Assembly: GCA_949130495.1 (NCBI GenBank) | Contig: OX422207.1 | Span: 375,617,868 to 375,681,867, forward strand | Source: Sambucus nigra | Taxonomy: Eukaryota; Streptophyta; Magnoliopsida; Dipsacales; Adoxaceae | DNA: 64,000 bases | Reading direction: 5' to 3' | In this document: positions 36,499-47,222 of the stretch, piece by piece | Numbering within the stretch: the first letter of the stretch is position 1 | Layout of the letters: every line of letters starts with the position of its first letter | Notes under the pieces: generated by a model | Told to the model about the DNA's origin: nothing | Seen by the model: only the letters and a program-made list of their open reading frames with translations | Databases searched by the model: none | Position numbers and translations under genes: made by a program

Positions 36499-36540
36499 AC
36501 CCCTACCCACCCCACGCCCACCCCCTCCCCCCACCACGAC
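36355..36540. repeat. C-rich and (CA)n simple sequence in the CACTA element
   Basis: Blocks of cccccac and (ca)n repeated twice, including a run of about 30 bp of pure ca (36467-36496). Long Pro/His or Gly/Val frames here are artefacts of the repeat. Confidence 0.95.
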
Positions 36541-37359
36541 CGTGACAGCTACATATATTGTTTATCAATAAAATTATGACATGAGATAATTATAATTGTA
36601 GCATAAATTTCATTATCATGGGTTTTACCTAATTGAATTAATTTCATGAATAAAATTATTATCAATTTAAATGAAAATATCAATTATTATCCAATATTTT
36701 TGAATGAAATATTTATTTTGAATGAAAATATCAATTATTTATAAAATTGATGTCTACTTTTAGTGTTGTGTATATATGTTAGTCTACTTTTGCTTTTTTT
36801 TTTTAAATAATCAATTAACCAAATTTCATGATAGTGAATAAGGGTTAATCCTAGCCATTGATTAAGTGTATTATTAGTAAGTACAAAAATTAAATATGGG
36901 TTAATCACTACCAAGTTTTGACGACACGGGTCTCTAGAAAGAAAAACAAGCATTTCCAAATAATACATGTTGTATAATAATAATACAAGTGCATGTTTTG
37001 CAATCAAAGGTATTTATCTTTATAAGGAAAAAATTATCTTAAAATGATTGGTAGGGAATGTCTATGAGGTGGATGATAATTTATTTGATATTTTATTTTA
37101 TTTCTTTTGGTTAGGTTATTAAGACTTTATTTGAATTGATATCTTAGTAATTATTATTTAATATTTATTTTGAGCAATTATCTTATAGTAGAATTATTAT
37201 CCTAGAAACAATTCTAACATTCCATGAAGGAAAACTTTTATTGGATGGTTGAAAAGACAATAGTTCCAAATTTATTATATTCCATAACAATTTCATAGTT
37301 TCAATTCATTTTCATTTATTCCCTTAGTGCTACAAAAATAATTTGAATTCATTTCATAT

Positions 37360-37786
37360 GATTTCCCACCCCACCCCACCCCTCCACCACCCCCTCCCCC
37401 ACCACACACCACCACACACACACACACACCCCACCCCCTGCCTCCCTCCACCACCCCCTCCCCCACCACACACCACCACACACACACACACCCCCCACCC
37501 CACCCCACCACCTGCCCCACCCCTCCACCACCCCCTCCCCCACCACACACCACCACACACACACACACACACACACCACCCCACCCCACCCCCTCCCCCA
37601 CCACACACCACCACACACACACACACACACACACCCCACCCCGCCCCACCCCCCACCCCCTCCCCCCCTCCACGCACACACATACACATACACACATATA
37701 TATATACACATAAACACATAAATATACACACAAATATATATATATAAATGGAAGAGAGAGAGAGAGAGAGAGAGAAAATGGACCTG

Positions 37787-37819
<33 letters not shown>

Positions 37820-37845
37820 CGTCGAGAGAGAGAGAGAGAGATGGA
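37360..37845. repeat. compound (CCACC)n, (CA)n, (TA)n, (GA)n tract in the CACTA element
   Basis: Four duplicated blocks of ccaccaccccctccccc followed by caccacacaca lie at 37375-37640. An (AT/AC) stretch then leads into (ga)n at 37750-37842. Unequal slippage of a unit of roughly 70-95 bp explains the block structure. Frames in it are not genes. Confidence 0.93.
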
Positions 37846-37921
37846 GGGAACGGCGCGGGAGGGAAAAAAGAAGGGGGATAGGGTTTTTGCTGCGAACATT
37901 GTCACGGTCGTGTCAAGGTCT

Positions 37922-37975
37922 TTGACCGTGACAAGTCCGTGACAATTTTACTTGTCACGGACTTGTCACGGTCAA
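37922..37975. repeat. right subterminal hairpin of the CACTA element
   Basis: Exact 24-bp inverted arms (37922-37945 and 37952-37975) with a 6-bp loop. The arms are the same words as in the left hairpin at 34088-34142. The whole cluster spans 37900-38085. Confidence 0.95.
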
Positions 37976-38112
37976 TGACCGTGACAATTCTTTGTGACGG
38001 TCGTGTCAAGGTCAATGACCGTGACATAAAACGCGTATTTTTTTGTCACGGTCAATGACCTTGACAAGGCTGGCCGGCTGAAAGGTGACAATTTGCCCAT
38101 TTTGGTGTAGTG

Positions 38113-38243
38113 TTATCAATGATTATAAGGGATAGAAAAATATATAGTGACCATAAGAGTATATGATTAAGGTAGTCTGAAAATCTTGGAGTAAGAGCCT
38201 TATTCAAATTTCGAGGACAAAATTCCATTGTAAGGGGGAAGTA
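38113..38243 (+). other. Tekay C 3' internal end with polypurine tract
   Basis: The stretch includes ttcgaggacaaaattccat and the purine run aagggggaa (38232-38240) just before the LTR. This arrangement is characteristic of Tekay/Del elements. Confidence 0.88.
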
Positions 38244-41200
38244 TGTAATATCCCATATTTCTGAGGATATAGAAATTAATTCAATTAGAGATCTAATTGA
38301 TGATTTGGAATTTCTTAAATTCGGAGAAATTAATTAATTTTGGTGATTTAGATTTAATTAATTTGGTTTATCTCTAAATTTCATGTGTGCTGTATCTTGT
38401 GGTGGAAATAAGACAATTGTGTAAATTAACTCGGATGATGATTTAGAGGTCACGGTTGGTTTCGAATAAGTCAAAATAGTCTAAATAGTATACCCGAATG
38501 TATAGTTTGGGTCGCAGGATGATTTTAGATCAAATCGGCACCGTTTAAGGGCGTTTCGGTCATTTGAGAATTTTGGGTTAGTGGAACTCCAAAAATTGCA
38601 GGGTTCTATCTATCCATTAGAAAGAGAGGCTAGGGTTAACAAAAATCTTAAGGAATGGAGGCCATAAGAGATGAAGAGGATGAGAGAACCTAGCTTCCTA
38701 CACCACTTTTCACACCGAACGTAACGGAATCGAGATCAGAGAGAGGGGAGAACAACCATAACATCAAACCAATGAGGTCAGACCTACTATTAAGAGGAAA
38801 GTGTTTATCTTGTATTTATTTCAAGCATGTTATAATTCCCATGTAGAGTAGGGTTTAATTTACATGTTTTCGGAAGAATTTATATAATTTTTTATGGATG
38901 TTTTCTATAGGATTTTCATGTACTATGAATTTATATATGTGAGTGGTACGAAATCAGTTGACATGGGAGGAAGAATAAGAAAGAAATCTGTGTTTTTGAC
39001 AAAGAACACAAGAATCTAGGGTTTTGATAATGAAAATGTTTAATCGGTTCTTGAATAGATTTCGTATAGTTTTGATATGTTATTTACATTTGAAATCATC
39101 CCTAAACATATATTATATGTTTGGTTATGTTGGGTAAGAATTCAAGAAAGTTTTATGAAAGTCTGAGGTGTCAAAAATTGAGGAAATGTGGGTTAGAGAA
39201 GAAGAAGGCCCGCAGATCTGGTCCGGTGAACAAGTTCGGTTTTGAGGCTGAACCATTTTGTTTACCAGTTTGTCAAAAATTTAATTTTTAGATCTTTTTG
39301 TTACGATTGTGTGGTAACCAACCTCATATTTTTCTAATTTTTTTGAATTAATTGTGATTTTTCTTTGGAAGGGTGTCCGAGATCAAAATTTTTAGTCAGA
39401 AATGGGTGTAGAATGCTTTATGAACTATATGGAGAACTTTGGTGAAGTGATTATAAATCTATAGGGACTTAGAGAAGATAAAATGGCATATGGTTAAGGC
39501 CCGGGTAAATGTCAATGAGGGCAAAATGGTGTATGAAACCTTAGGTAATTAACTGATGGTGTCGCGTATCGAGAACTTATGATTTGAGGTTACAGGGACG
39601 ATAACAATAACCTAAGATTAATACCAGTAGGTTAGTCTGAGTTTAACTATTGAAATAACTTGATTTACAATTGTGAACCTTCGAGTAGTATTTGAGACTC
39701 GAGAACGTACGATACGAAGTATATTTGTGCAATGGAATTACGTCGAGTAGTCAAGAGTTATACAATACGTAAAGATTATTATTATAGGTTGAGGGTATAC
39801 CTATATGGATTATTATTATAGGTTGAGTGTATACCTATACGGAATATTAACATAGGTTGAGGTTATACATATACAGTATTATTATTATAGGTTGAGTGTA
39901 TAAATATATGGATAGTAATATAGGTTGTGTGTGTACCTATATATAATTTTATTTATAGGTTGAGTGTATACCTATACATATAATTATTATAGGTTTTGTT
40001 TATGCCTATAATGAATATACATATCAACAGGTTGTGTGAAGGCTAGTATGTAATGTTTGCATGTTAACATACCTATGTTGCTTGCTATCACGGGGGTTGT
40101 TTGTAAGAAGGACAATCCTACCTTGGCGATGCCAGCGAGGTTTGGATTTGTGCCCAAGGTAATGAACTTAGGGCATTCCACTATGTCCTGTGTATTAGTG
40201 GAATTGGCATGTCGTTTGGTTACATTATGTATGTGCGTATCCTAAAGGTTTAGAACAATATCCACCCCCAATATAATGAAATAAAAGTTGGGGTTAAGGA
40301 AACATTATGAATCAATATATGAAATAAATTTTGGGGTCGAGGTAACATTCCGAACCAATTGTCCTCAATTTGTAAGACGTGGACTTGATAGCAAAGTATG
40401 CATTTATAGTATATATTGTGTGTGAAATATATATCGTATGAATAATCTTACTAATGTGTGATAGTAATAATACTAGATAGTGTACATCTAAACCATGTTG
40501 AATCTACTAAGGTCTAAATAGTCGAAAAGATAGATAGCACATATCGAAAATAAAAATTTAAGTAGAGAAACTTAATGAAGTGATTTGAATGATAACATAT
40601 ATTGTATTAACTTGGATTAATAATGACATAAGGAAAATGTTAATTATTAATTAGATCAATAGAGTACTTTATGGGCAGTACGAGAGAAGTTAAAGAGAGA
40701 AGTTAACTATGGACTTAATGATAATTAAGGGTATTCCATAGCCTATTGTATGGGTGGTACGTGTGAGACAGTTTGGCTAATGGTTATTTAGGTATTTTAG
40801 GCCTAGTTATACTTGGTAGCATGACTAGGTGGGAACATTACGTGCGCACTATAGAGGAGACGTGAGATACTCAAGTGAGCATACGTAGCGTAACATGTGT
40901 ATCTAATAACTGGTTATTTAAATTTCAATTTAAATACTTGCTAAATGTTTTTCAAATCATTTTTTCTTGGGCTCTGACCCGTATGAAAAATATATTCAAT
41001 ACCTTTTAGGTGTCCAGCCTTATGGATGCCCAGCTTGATAATATGTTCTAAGAGTGCGTAGCTGCAGTACTTGTGGATGCTTGCAAGACTTGATTAGACG
41101 CTTCAGTAGTTCATTCCTAGAGTAGGATATATTTATTCAATATTTCATTTGGGCGTGTTTCCCCTCAACCATTTTTTTTATGTCAATCAGATTTTGTATT

Positions 41201-41502
41201 CATGTTATTATTCATGTTGGAATTTTATATTGGGTTTGTGAACCGAGGTTTTATTTAGTATTAGTTTATTTCATTGTTTGATTCAGATTCTTATTTTTTG
41301 CGTGATTGGTTTAGTTATGGTATTTTTTTCGCATGTGGTTTGTTAATTAATGAGATAAAATTTGCACCAGCTTTTTGAATACTAGGTGGTTAGTAAAGTT
41401 AAAATGTTTTCGACAATGATGCTAAGAAATAACCATATGTGAATCATGTTTTAATTTAGTAAAGGTATGATCACTCGGTATTTAATTAGTTGGGGTGTTA
41501 CA
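38244..41502 (+). repeat. 3' LTR of Tekay C, 3259 bp
   Basis: It begins TGTAATATCCCATATTTCTG and ends GTTGGGGTGTTACA. Several tandem copies of a motif like ataggttgagtgtataccta lie at 39785-39990. Versus the 5' LTR it has about 310 bp extra (38951-39265), and the segment 39868-40342 is in opposite orientation. No gene is supported. Confidence 0.9.
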
Positions 41503-42293
41503 CCTGGTCCCCCTACTCTTATACTTGACAGTGACAAACATCGCAGGTGGGGCTTTGCTAGTCCAATACATTAAAAAATCCCACAAAGAGAGTGCCATCT
41601 CCTACGCCAGTCGCAAATTGGCGGGATATAAAGTCAACTACACTGCCTTTGAGAAAGTATGTGTCACCCTTATCTGAGTCACTCAAAAATTACGGCATTA
41701 CGTGCTTACTTTTCCCATTAGAATTGTGTCCTTAATGGATCCTATTAAATACCTTATTGAGAAAACTTCCTTGTCTATCCAGATGACCTAATGGTTGATG
41801 ATGCTATCCGAGTTTGGTATTGTGTATGTTATGCAGAATGCCATGAAAGGAAGAGCCATTTCTGTCTACCTTGTCGATTACCCCACAGAAGAAACGAATG
41901 TTTGGATCTCTGAATTCTAGGATGAGGATATCCTTTGTACCTACCAAAAAGACCTCCTATGGAAAATGTTCTTTGACAGCGCTGCCAATAAGAATGGATA
42001 CGACATTAGGATACTCCTAATTGCCCTTGATGATTCTCATACTCCGATTGCCATCAAGCTCGATTTTTCCTGCACCAATAACACGACCGAATGTAAGGCG
42101 TGCACAGTAGTCCTTAAAGTCGCTCTTAAGAAAGGAATCCTATGCCTAGATGTCTATGGGTATTCAACCCTTATCATCGGTTAGGTCCTTAGAAGATAGA
42201 AAGCCAAAGATGAAAATATCTTGCACTTCCACGCCCACTTAGAAGAGTTGACCTCCCAATTCGTAGATATCATCGTAGGCTTCTTTTTCTAAG
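41503..42293 (+). pseudogene. Ogre B RNase H region of pol
   Basis: It continues the Ogre B frame after the Tekay C insertion: LLLYLTVTN, SHKESAISYASRKL, VNYTAFEKVCVTLI, stop, then KLRHYV. The RNase H start MFFDSAANKNGYDI and LDVYGYSTLIIG (the Asp of the usual GDS motif is Tyr) follow, then AHLEELTSQF. It aligns with Ogre A 53306-54100. Stops at about 41676, 41789, 41918 and 42182 show decay. It ends at the LTR of copia C. Confidence 0.85.
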
Positions 42294-43431
42294 TGTGCTT
42301 TAAGGTGAAATTGCAAATTTTCTATGTAAAAATATTTTCAAAATTTAATACGCACTAAGTTTGTTAACCAATTTCGATAAGTCCAGATTTATCTTGATTA
42401 ATCCTAAACATGCATATAGGTGATTAAAGCAAGTAAAGTAAAGTAAACTTCACAAAGTCGGATGTACAAGGAAACCACTGAGGGAAAAAAAACCCAGACG
42501 ACCCAAGCCAAACAATCACTATGATAGGATAATTACAAAGTAAGACAGACAGACTTACACAAAGACTCGATTCCCATAAGCCTCAAGGCTTCTCTTATAT
42601 TTAATCGCTCCTCCACAGTGCCCACGCAGAAATCCTTCCACGATATTTGTCCATAGCATACGCGACCACGAGTGCCTCGGTGTCCACCGATGCAGCTTGG
42701 TAACCGTCTACGATTCGAAACATGGACTCCTCTGCTTCTTCATCGCAAAATCTAATGACCAAACCCAAAATGGTGTAAACAAGATCTCTATATCTGTTGT
42801 ATATGAAAGATCGTATCTTTAAATTCTAAGGATGGTTTAAGAATTTTAAAACCTTAGAAAATAAGTGCAGAAAAATGGTTGTATTTTCACCTGTATTTTA
42901 GTTCTGCACATACTTCGAATTTTTGAGAGAAAAACACTTTAAATAAAAACCTTATGTCGACAATTCGTTCTAACGATATGCACATGTCGTTCTAACGACA
43001 ATGAGATGTCGTTTGAACGACATCACATGTCGTTTGAAGTCTCAAAAATCAACGTGAGAATTCACATAACTCTAAACAATGTTTATCTTAGAATCAATGA
43101 AGCTAAATTCATTTAAAACCATTTTTGACATTTTAACATCATTTATAAATAAAATATCATCCTTAAAACATTTTTCGAGTCCCATAAACATTATGAGTTC
43201 AAACCTGAGAGTATCTTGGAATGAAATGTGATATAAAGACATTAAACGTACACCAATAAACACGACATGATATATCCTTGAAGCTTGGCTACTACATCTT
43301 CAACATAACCACGTCATAGACTTTGTGGGTATCGTAACAAGATAAAAATCTATCTATGACTCAAATAAGTTTTGCTCCGGAAATAAGTCAGTTACATACA
43401 AATTAAATCAATTGGAAATTTAGTCATTACA
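42294..43431 (-). repeat. 3' LTR of copia C
   Basis: The right edge is clear from the adjacent purine tract; the left edge is set by the end of Ogre B homology and a TG start. It contains TCGTTCTAACGA at 42965 and 42987, TCGTTTGAACGA at 43009 and a decayed copy at 43030, a 22-bp phased array as in the other two copies. Confidence 0.75.
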
Positions 43432-45119
43432 AATCTCCCCTTTTGACTATTCCGGGACAAAATTCAAATAGTGAAATGTCTAAGTCGGTCCGTCAAGCCA
43501 TATGACACCTAAATCCCATCCCTTAAAACCCAAAATCAAAAAGTACAGGACAAGGACTAATATATGCAGCTGTAGCAAGAATGAGTTGTGTGAATGTGAT
43601 GTAGTCTTAAAATCTCTAATCTCTAATATCTAAAGAATACATACACACATGAAAGTTACAAATACCCAGTGAAATGTGGAGAAACAAATGATATAAAAAT
43701 ACCAATATGTAAAAAAAAAATTGTTTAAACATGTGAGCAAAACTTGACCAATATTTGCAATTCAATCATGATATCAATAAAATATAAACATACATATGAT
43801 TAACAACATGATATCAATTTTCAATGCACAAAGAATAAGAATTTATATACTCATCAAAATACTCCCCCTACATCACATACATTTCTCCCCCTTTTTATCT
43901 CGAATAGACAATAGACAATAAGTGACAAAGATAAACAAACCACTAAATATCTAGAATGAAACAGTCAATGAAGTATATCTAGATAAAAATGAAAATCCAA
44001 TTGATAATAATCAAAAGATACCAAATCCTAGCTAACAAACAATAACATAGAATGAAACATCAATATAAGCAAAGATCTGACTAAACGAATGAATGTAGTA
44101 TAAGAATCAAAGCATGAAAAGTAATATCGATTTCTTGTAAACTGTCCATATGAGCCCAGAAGTACCAAAATAGAATGAAATCATCTCATAGATGAAGAAG
44201 GTACTGAAACAGAACTAGGTCTCAAAAAATCAGATAGGGTCTTTAAAATGACAATGCCAGGTCGTTTGAATTACATTGACATGTCATTTGAACGAGGTAA
44301 AAAATGGCCCAAAATAGTCAGTTGTCGTTCAAAAAACTTATCTAACGATCCTACAAACAAACCTTACACTGGCAATATCTGACAAAATTAACGCCTCGAA
44401 AAATATGTCATTAGAAACTGACTTAGAATAACTTTGACATGTCGTTTGAACGACGTCCAGAAGTCGTTTGAACGACTTCAAAATTATGTATTTGAGTGAT
44501 AAAAATGATAATTTTTTTCCAATGAAAAGCTTATCTCAAAATAGGTACTAGAAATACGTAGTACCAAAACAGAGTAAAAAAAAAAGTAAAAACAAGTATG
44601 AGTTTCATGCTAACATAGTATCAATGTGCACAAACGTGGATATTAAGTGAATGGGCGTGAACTACAACAAATGAATCACAACTTGAACAAATTGAAATGG
44701 TCAAGAAGCTCTAATTGATATTTAAATGTTATCAAACTTAGTTTTAGCCATATGTGACAATTAATATATTGAGCTTAATGAACTAAATGAACAACATGCA
44801 CACAAATCGTGAATTTTGATGATTTAGCAAACAATAGCATCATGACACGATTTTTCAACATTAGGATTCAATGTGCAAACCCATTGTTATTTTCCATCCA
44901 AACACCCTCAAATATTCATATTTTCTTTTTCTAGTTCTTTTTCAGGTTTCTATTTTGCTTCTCACCTTAGAGAAATCCTATTGACCCCATTTATGGTATA
45001 TGATTCTTTTTATTGCCTTAATTTATTCTTGCGCTCTTTTCAACGGTGGCTTTCAGGACGAGTTTATTATTCTCTCGTAGCCCTTTCCCATGAACACTCA
45101 TCATTTTTTTAATATAACC
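43432..45119 (-). other. non-coding internal DNA of copia C
   Basis: AT-rich with no gene. It carries further pairs of the palindromic word 22 bp apart (44262/44284 and 44442/44464). Purine-rich blocks on the minus strand lie near 43440 and 43890. The last 130 bp match the copia(-) spacer. Confidence 0.7.
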
Positions 45120-45229
45120 TGTAGACACTCCATTCTGTTACCCCCTAGGTCTCCTTAGGTCCCTAGTACCTCCCTTCATCACCGTAAACCCAGGTCATGT
45201 CCCGAGTACTAACCTGGAGGCCATCGGGC

Positions 45230-45830
45230 ACTCCCCGATTTAGTTTGACCTAAAATTCAAAATTTTCATCTCGACCAAGACTGAAAGAATCTCCAAAGGG
45301 AACTGAATACCCTTTCCAAAGGTTTGCCCAGTGCACGATTCTGTCTTACCATGCGGACGAAAGATCCGTTTTCCTCCGAAACCTGACCTAGAGGCCACCA
45401 GGCACTCCCGGGCTCTATTTGACCTAAGTCAACTCTTGAGATCAACCGAGGCTGAATTAATCTTTGAAGGGAACTGAATACCCTTTCCAACAGTCTGTCC
45501 CGTGCATGATTTAGACTTTCCATGCGGACGAACGATCTATTTGACTCTAGAGGTCACCAAACACTTCTCGGGCCCAGTTGACCAAAGTCAACTCTCCAAA
45601 CCGAGTCAAACTCTTTGAAATTTCGAAGTACATCTCCTAAACCTTTCAACGGTCCACCCCGTGCGTGATTCAAACTTACCATGCGAACGAACGATCCATT
45701 TGCGTCCGATCGATTCCCCGTCCAATGGACCGACAAATGCTTCTGAGCCATATTTGACCCAAAGTCAACTCCTGAACTCGGGAGAGGTCCAAAGGACATT
45801 CAAAGGTCTATGAATTATATTTCCAACGGT
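45230..45830 (+). repeat. degenerate tandem repeat in the Ogre A LTR, about 165-bp unit
   Basis: Markers recur at this spacing: catgcggacga at 45350, 45521 and (one mismatch) 45680; ccctttccaa at 45311 and 45481; tcaactc blocks at about 45430, 45590 and 45765. About 3.5 copies lie upstream of the TATA box. Confidence 0.82.
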
Positions 45831-45900
45831 ATGCCCCATCGACGATTCTGACCAACGGTTTGCCCTCAGCAGCCAATTTTCCAAAAAAGCCTGAAGCGCG

Positions 45901-45980
45901 CTGCCAAATGGCAAGTTCCAGACCTGCCGATAGGCAGGAACAGGTCTATGCTGATCGACACTCACATGGGCCTATAAAAA
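45901..45980 (+). promoter_or_regulatory. Ogre A LTR promoter: palindromes and TATA box
   Basis: TGCCAAATGGCA (45902-45913) and CTGCCGATAGGCAG (about 45924-45937) lie 35-70 bp upstream of TATAAAAA (45973-45980). The TATA box itself sits in a small palindrome (ggcctataaaaataggcc). Similar palindromes lie upstream of both antisense genes. Confidence 0.65.
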
Positions 45981-47204
45981 TAGGCCTTCACCTCATTTGC
46001 ATGGGGAGCCTAGATCTGATAAAAACTTCTCTCAACGAATCCCAGAAACCTCTCTCGAAGGCAGTGTGATTTCAACATCCAAATTCCCTTTTCACTTCCA
46101 CTTTTCATCATACTTTTCATCAAACTTGGTGAATTAGCCACTCTCTATCATCATCCAAGTGCAAGGGATGCTCTCCAACATTCAAGATCAAGCTCAAGAT
46201 CTTCAAGAAGGTCCAACTTTCTCAAAATCTGTCTTAAATTCTCTTAAATTCCCAATAACTTGTTTTCTTATTTAGCACTTTTATTATCTTATCTCACACA
46301 TCCTAATATACTTTTTATGTATTATTATTGCACATCTCCTATTTTCATATAAATAAAACCCAAAAAATAAGAAAAAGAGGGGTTTTTCATAAATTCCAAG
46401 TAGGGATTCTCACACTTTTTTCACACTTTTCTCACAATCAAAACACTTTTTCTACACACACACACACACACTCTTACAAATAAGAGATTCCCCATTTGGA
46501 TTTATGGGATAAACCCCACCCCTCGTCTAGTATGCGAACTACGTGGACTTTGATGCCTTTATAATCTACATAGGCGTCTCGGGGTAAAACCCGAGACTCG
46601 AGTCCTTTTTCTCACTTTTTCTCTTATTTTCTATCTTCTCTAAACCCATTTTCCTTATATTCTATATACTTTCCCTTAATAACGTATTTCTCCATATGCG
46701 TTATCGTTCCATTATAACGGTCAACGTAGGGGTAATCGCGTAAATCTTATTTTTCTAATACTATTATTATATCTTCCTACGGATGACTCGCTTTATCTTT
46801 TCCACGATACAAGTCGAGGATTCCTACCTCCATTCTATATATACACATGCACACATATCACGGGGGAAAACAAAAGGAAAATAGCAAATATTCATGAGAG
46901 ACCGAAAGGGCGGAAAGGGTGCCTAACACCTTCCCATTTCTTAACTAAGCCTTCGAACCCTTCTCGAATCGTCTTGGTTTCGCATGCACCAGTATGTCTT
47001 TGGATTCTATCCTTCGGGGTGGCTTCCCCTTTTTCTTTTTTCTGTTTTGAGTAAAATAGACTGGCGACTCTGAATCTCTCTACATTTTTACACCACATCT
47101 CAAACGATGTCGGCCGAAGCGCTTCCCAAGAGGGACGCACGGGACCCGAAGGATCCTTTCCTCTGCGTGCCCGCCCGCACAACGAGGATCGGGGATGGCC
47201 ACAG

Positions 47205-47222
47205 TGGCGACTTTGCTGGGGA
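47205..47222 (+). other. Ogre-type primer-binding site
   Basis: TGGCGACTTTGCTGGGGA directly follows the LTR. This TGGCGACT-type site is characteristic of Ogre/Tat elements, usually attributed to a tRNA-Arg primer. Confidence 0.85.

Larger units (their letters stand above)
33843..38112. mobile_element. CACTA (En/Spm) DNA transposon, 4270 bp
   Basis: The left end CACTACACCAAA and the right end TTTGGTGTAGTG are exact inverted repeats. They are flanked by the 3-bp duplication tta (33840-33842, 38113-38115), the CACTA signature. Both ends carry many subterminal copies of TGTCACGG/CCGTGACA words, including long hairpins. Only a Transposase_24-like gene is recognised (34373-36152, minus strand). 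The TNP2/Transposase_21-type catalytic gene is missing, so the element is non-autonomous. Much of 36350-37850 is simple-sequence DNA. Confidence 0.95.
28277..41502 (+). mobile_element. Tekay/Del-like gypsy element (Tekay C) with both LTRs
   Basis: LTRs lie at 28277-31120 and 38244-41502, and internal DNA at 31121-38243 is itself split by a CACTA element. The flanks rejoin Ogre B pol exactly (28276 to 41503, equal to Ogre A about 53305). The flanking 5-mers tatgg and cctgg are plausible remains of a target duplication. The internal region keeps gag zinc-knuckle and protease traces but no reverse transcriptase or integrase. The PBS is a worn iMet site (TGGTATAGGAACA, from 31123). Confidence 0.88.
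27120..42293 (+). mobile_element. deleted Ogre-like gypsy element (Ogre B), interrupted
   Basis: The pieces are: end of the 5' LTR (27120-27547), PBS, leader (to about 27806), then directly the second half of the reverse transcriptase (27811-28276), and after the Tekay C insertion the RNase H region (41503-42293). Each piece aligns with Ogre A (LTR near 46780-47203, leader near 47220-47430, pol near 52830-54110). The equivalent of about 5.4 kb (Ogre A 47430-52828) is missing. It is the matrix into which all elements from 1 to about 45119 appear to have inserted. Confidence 0.82.
42294..45119 (-). mobile_element. third copia relative (copia C), partial
   Basis: The 3' LTR is 42294-43431 (minus-strand start TGTAATGACTAAATTTCC, end AAGCACA). 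It is followed by a purine tract (GTCAAAAGGGGAGATT on the minus strand) and non-coding internal DNA. The internal part matches blocks of copia(-), for example 44990-45090 with 7330-7480. The element is cut at 45119 by the LTR of Ogre A, and its 5' half is not in the window. No coding frame is supported in 43432-45119. Confidence 0.8.
45120..47203 (+). repeat. 5' LTR of Ogre A, 2084 bp
   Basis: It begins TGTAGACACTCC and ends GGGGATGGCCACA, one base before the PBS. The left edge interrupts copia C. The U3 part holds degenerate tandem repeats of about 160-170 bp (45230-45830). The TATA box TATAAAAA is at 45973-45980, so transcription should start near 46005. The right part is shared with Ogre B (27120-27547). 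Confidence 0.88.

Noticed and set aside
36259..37905. Long Pro/His-rich and Gly/Val/Cys-rich frames on both strands
   Set aside because: They are translations of (CA)n and C-rich simple sequence in the CACTA element and occur in all frames.
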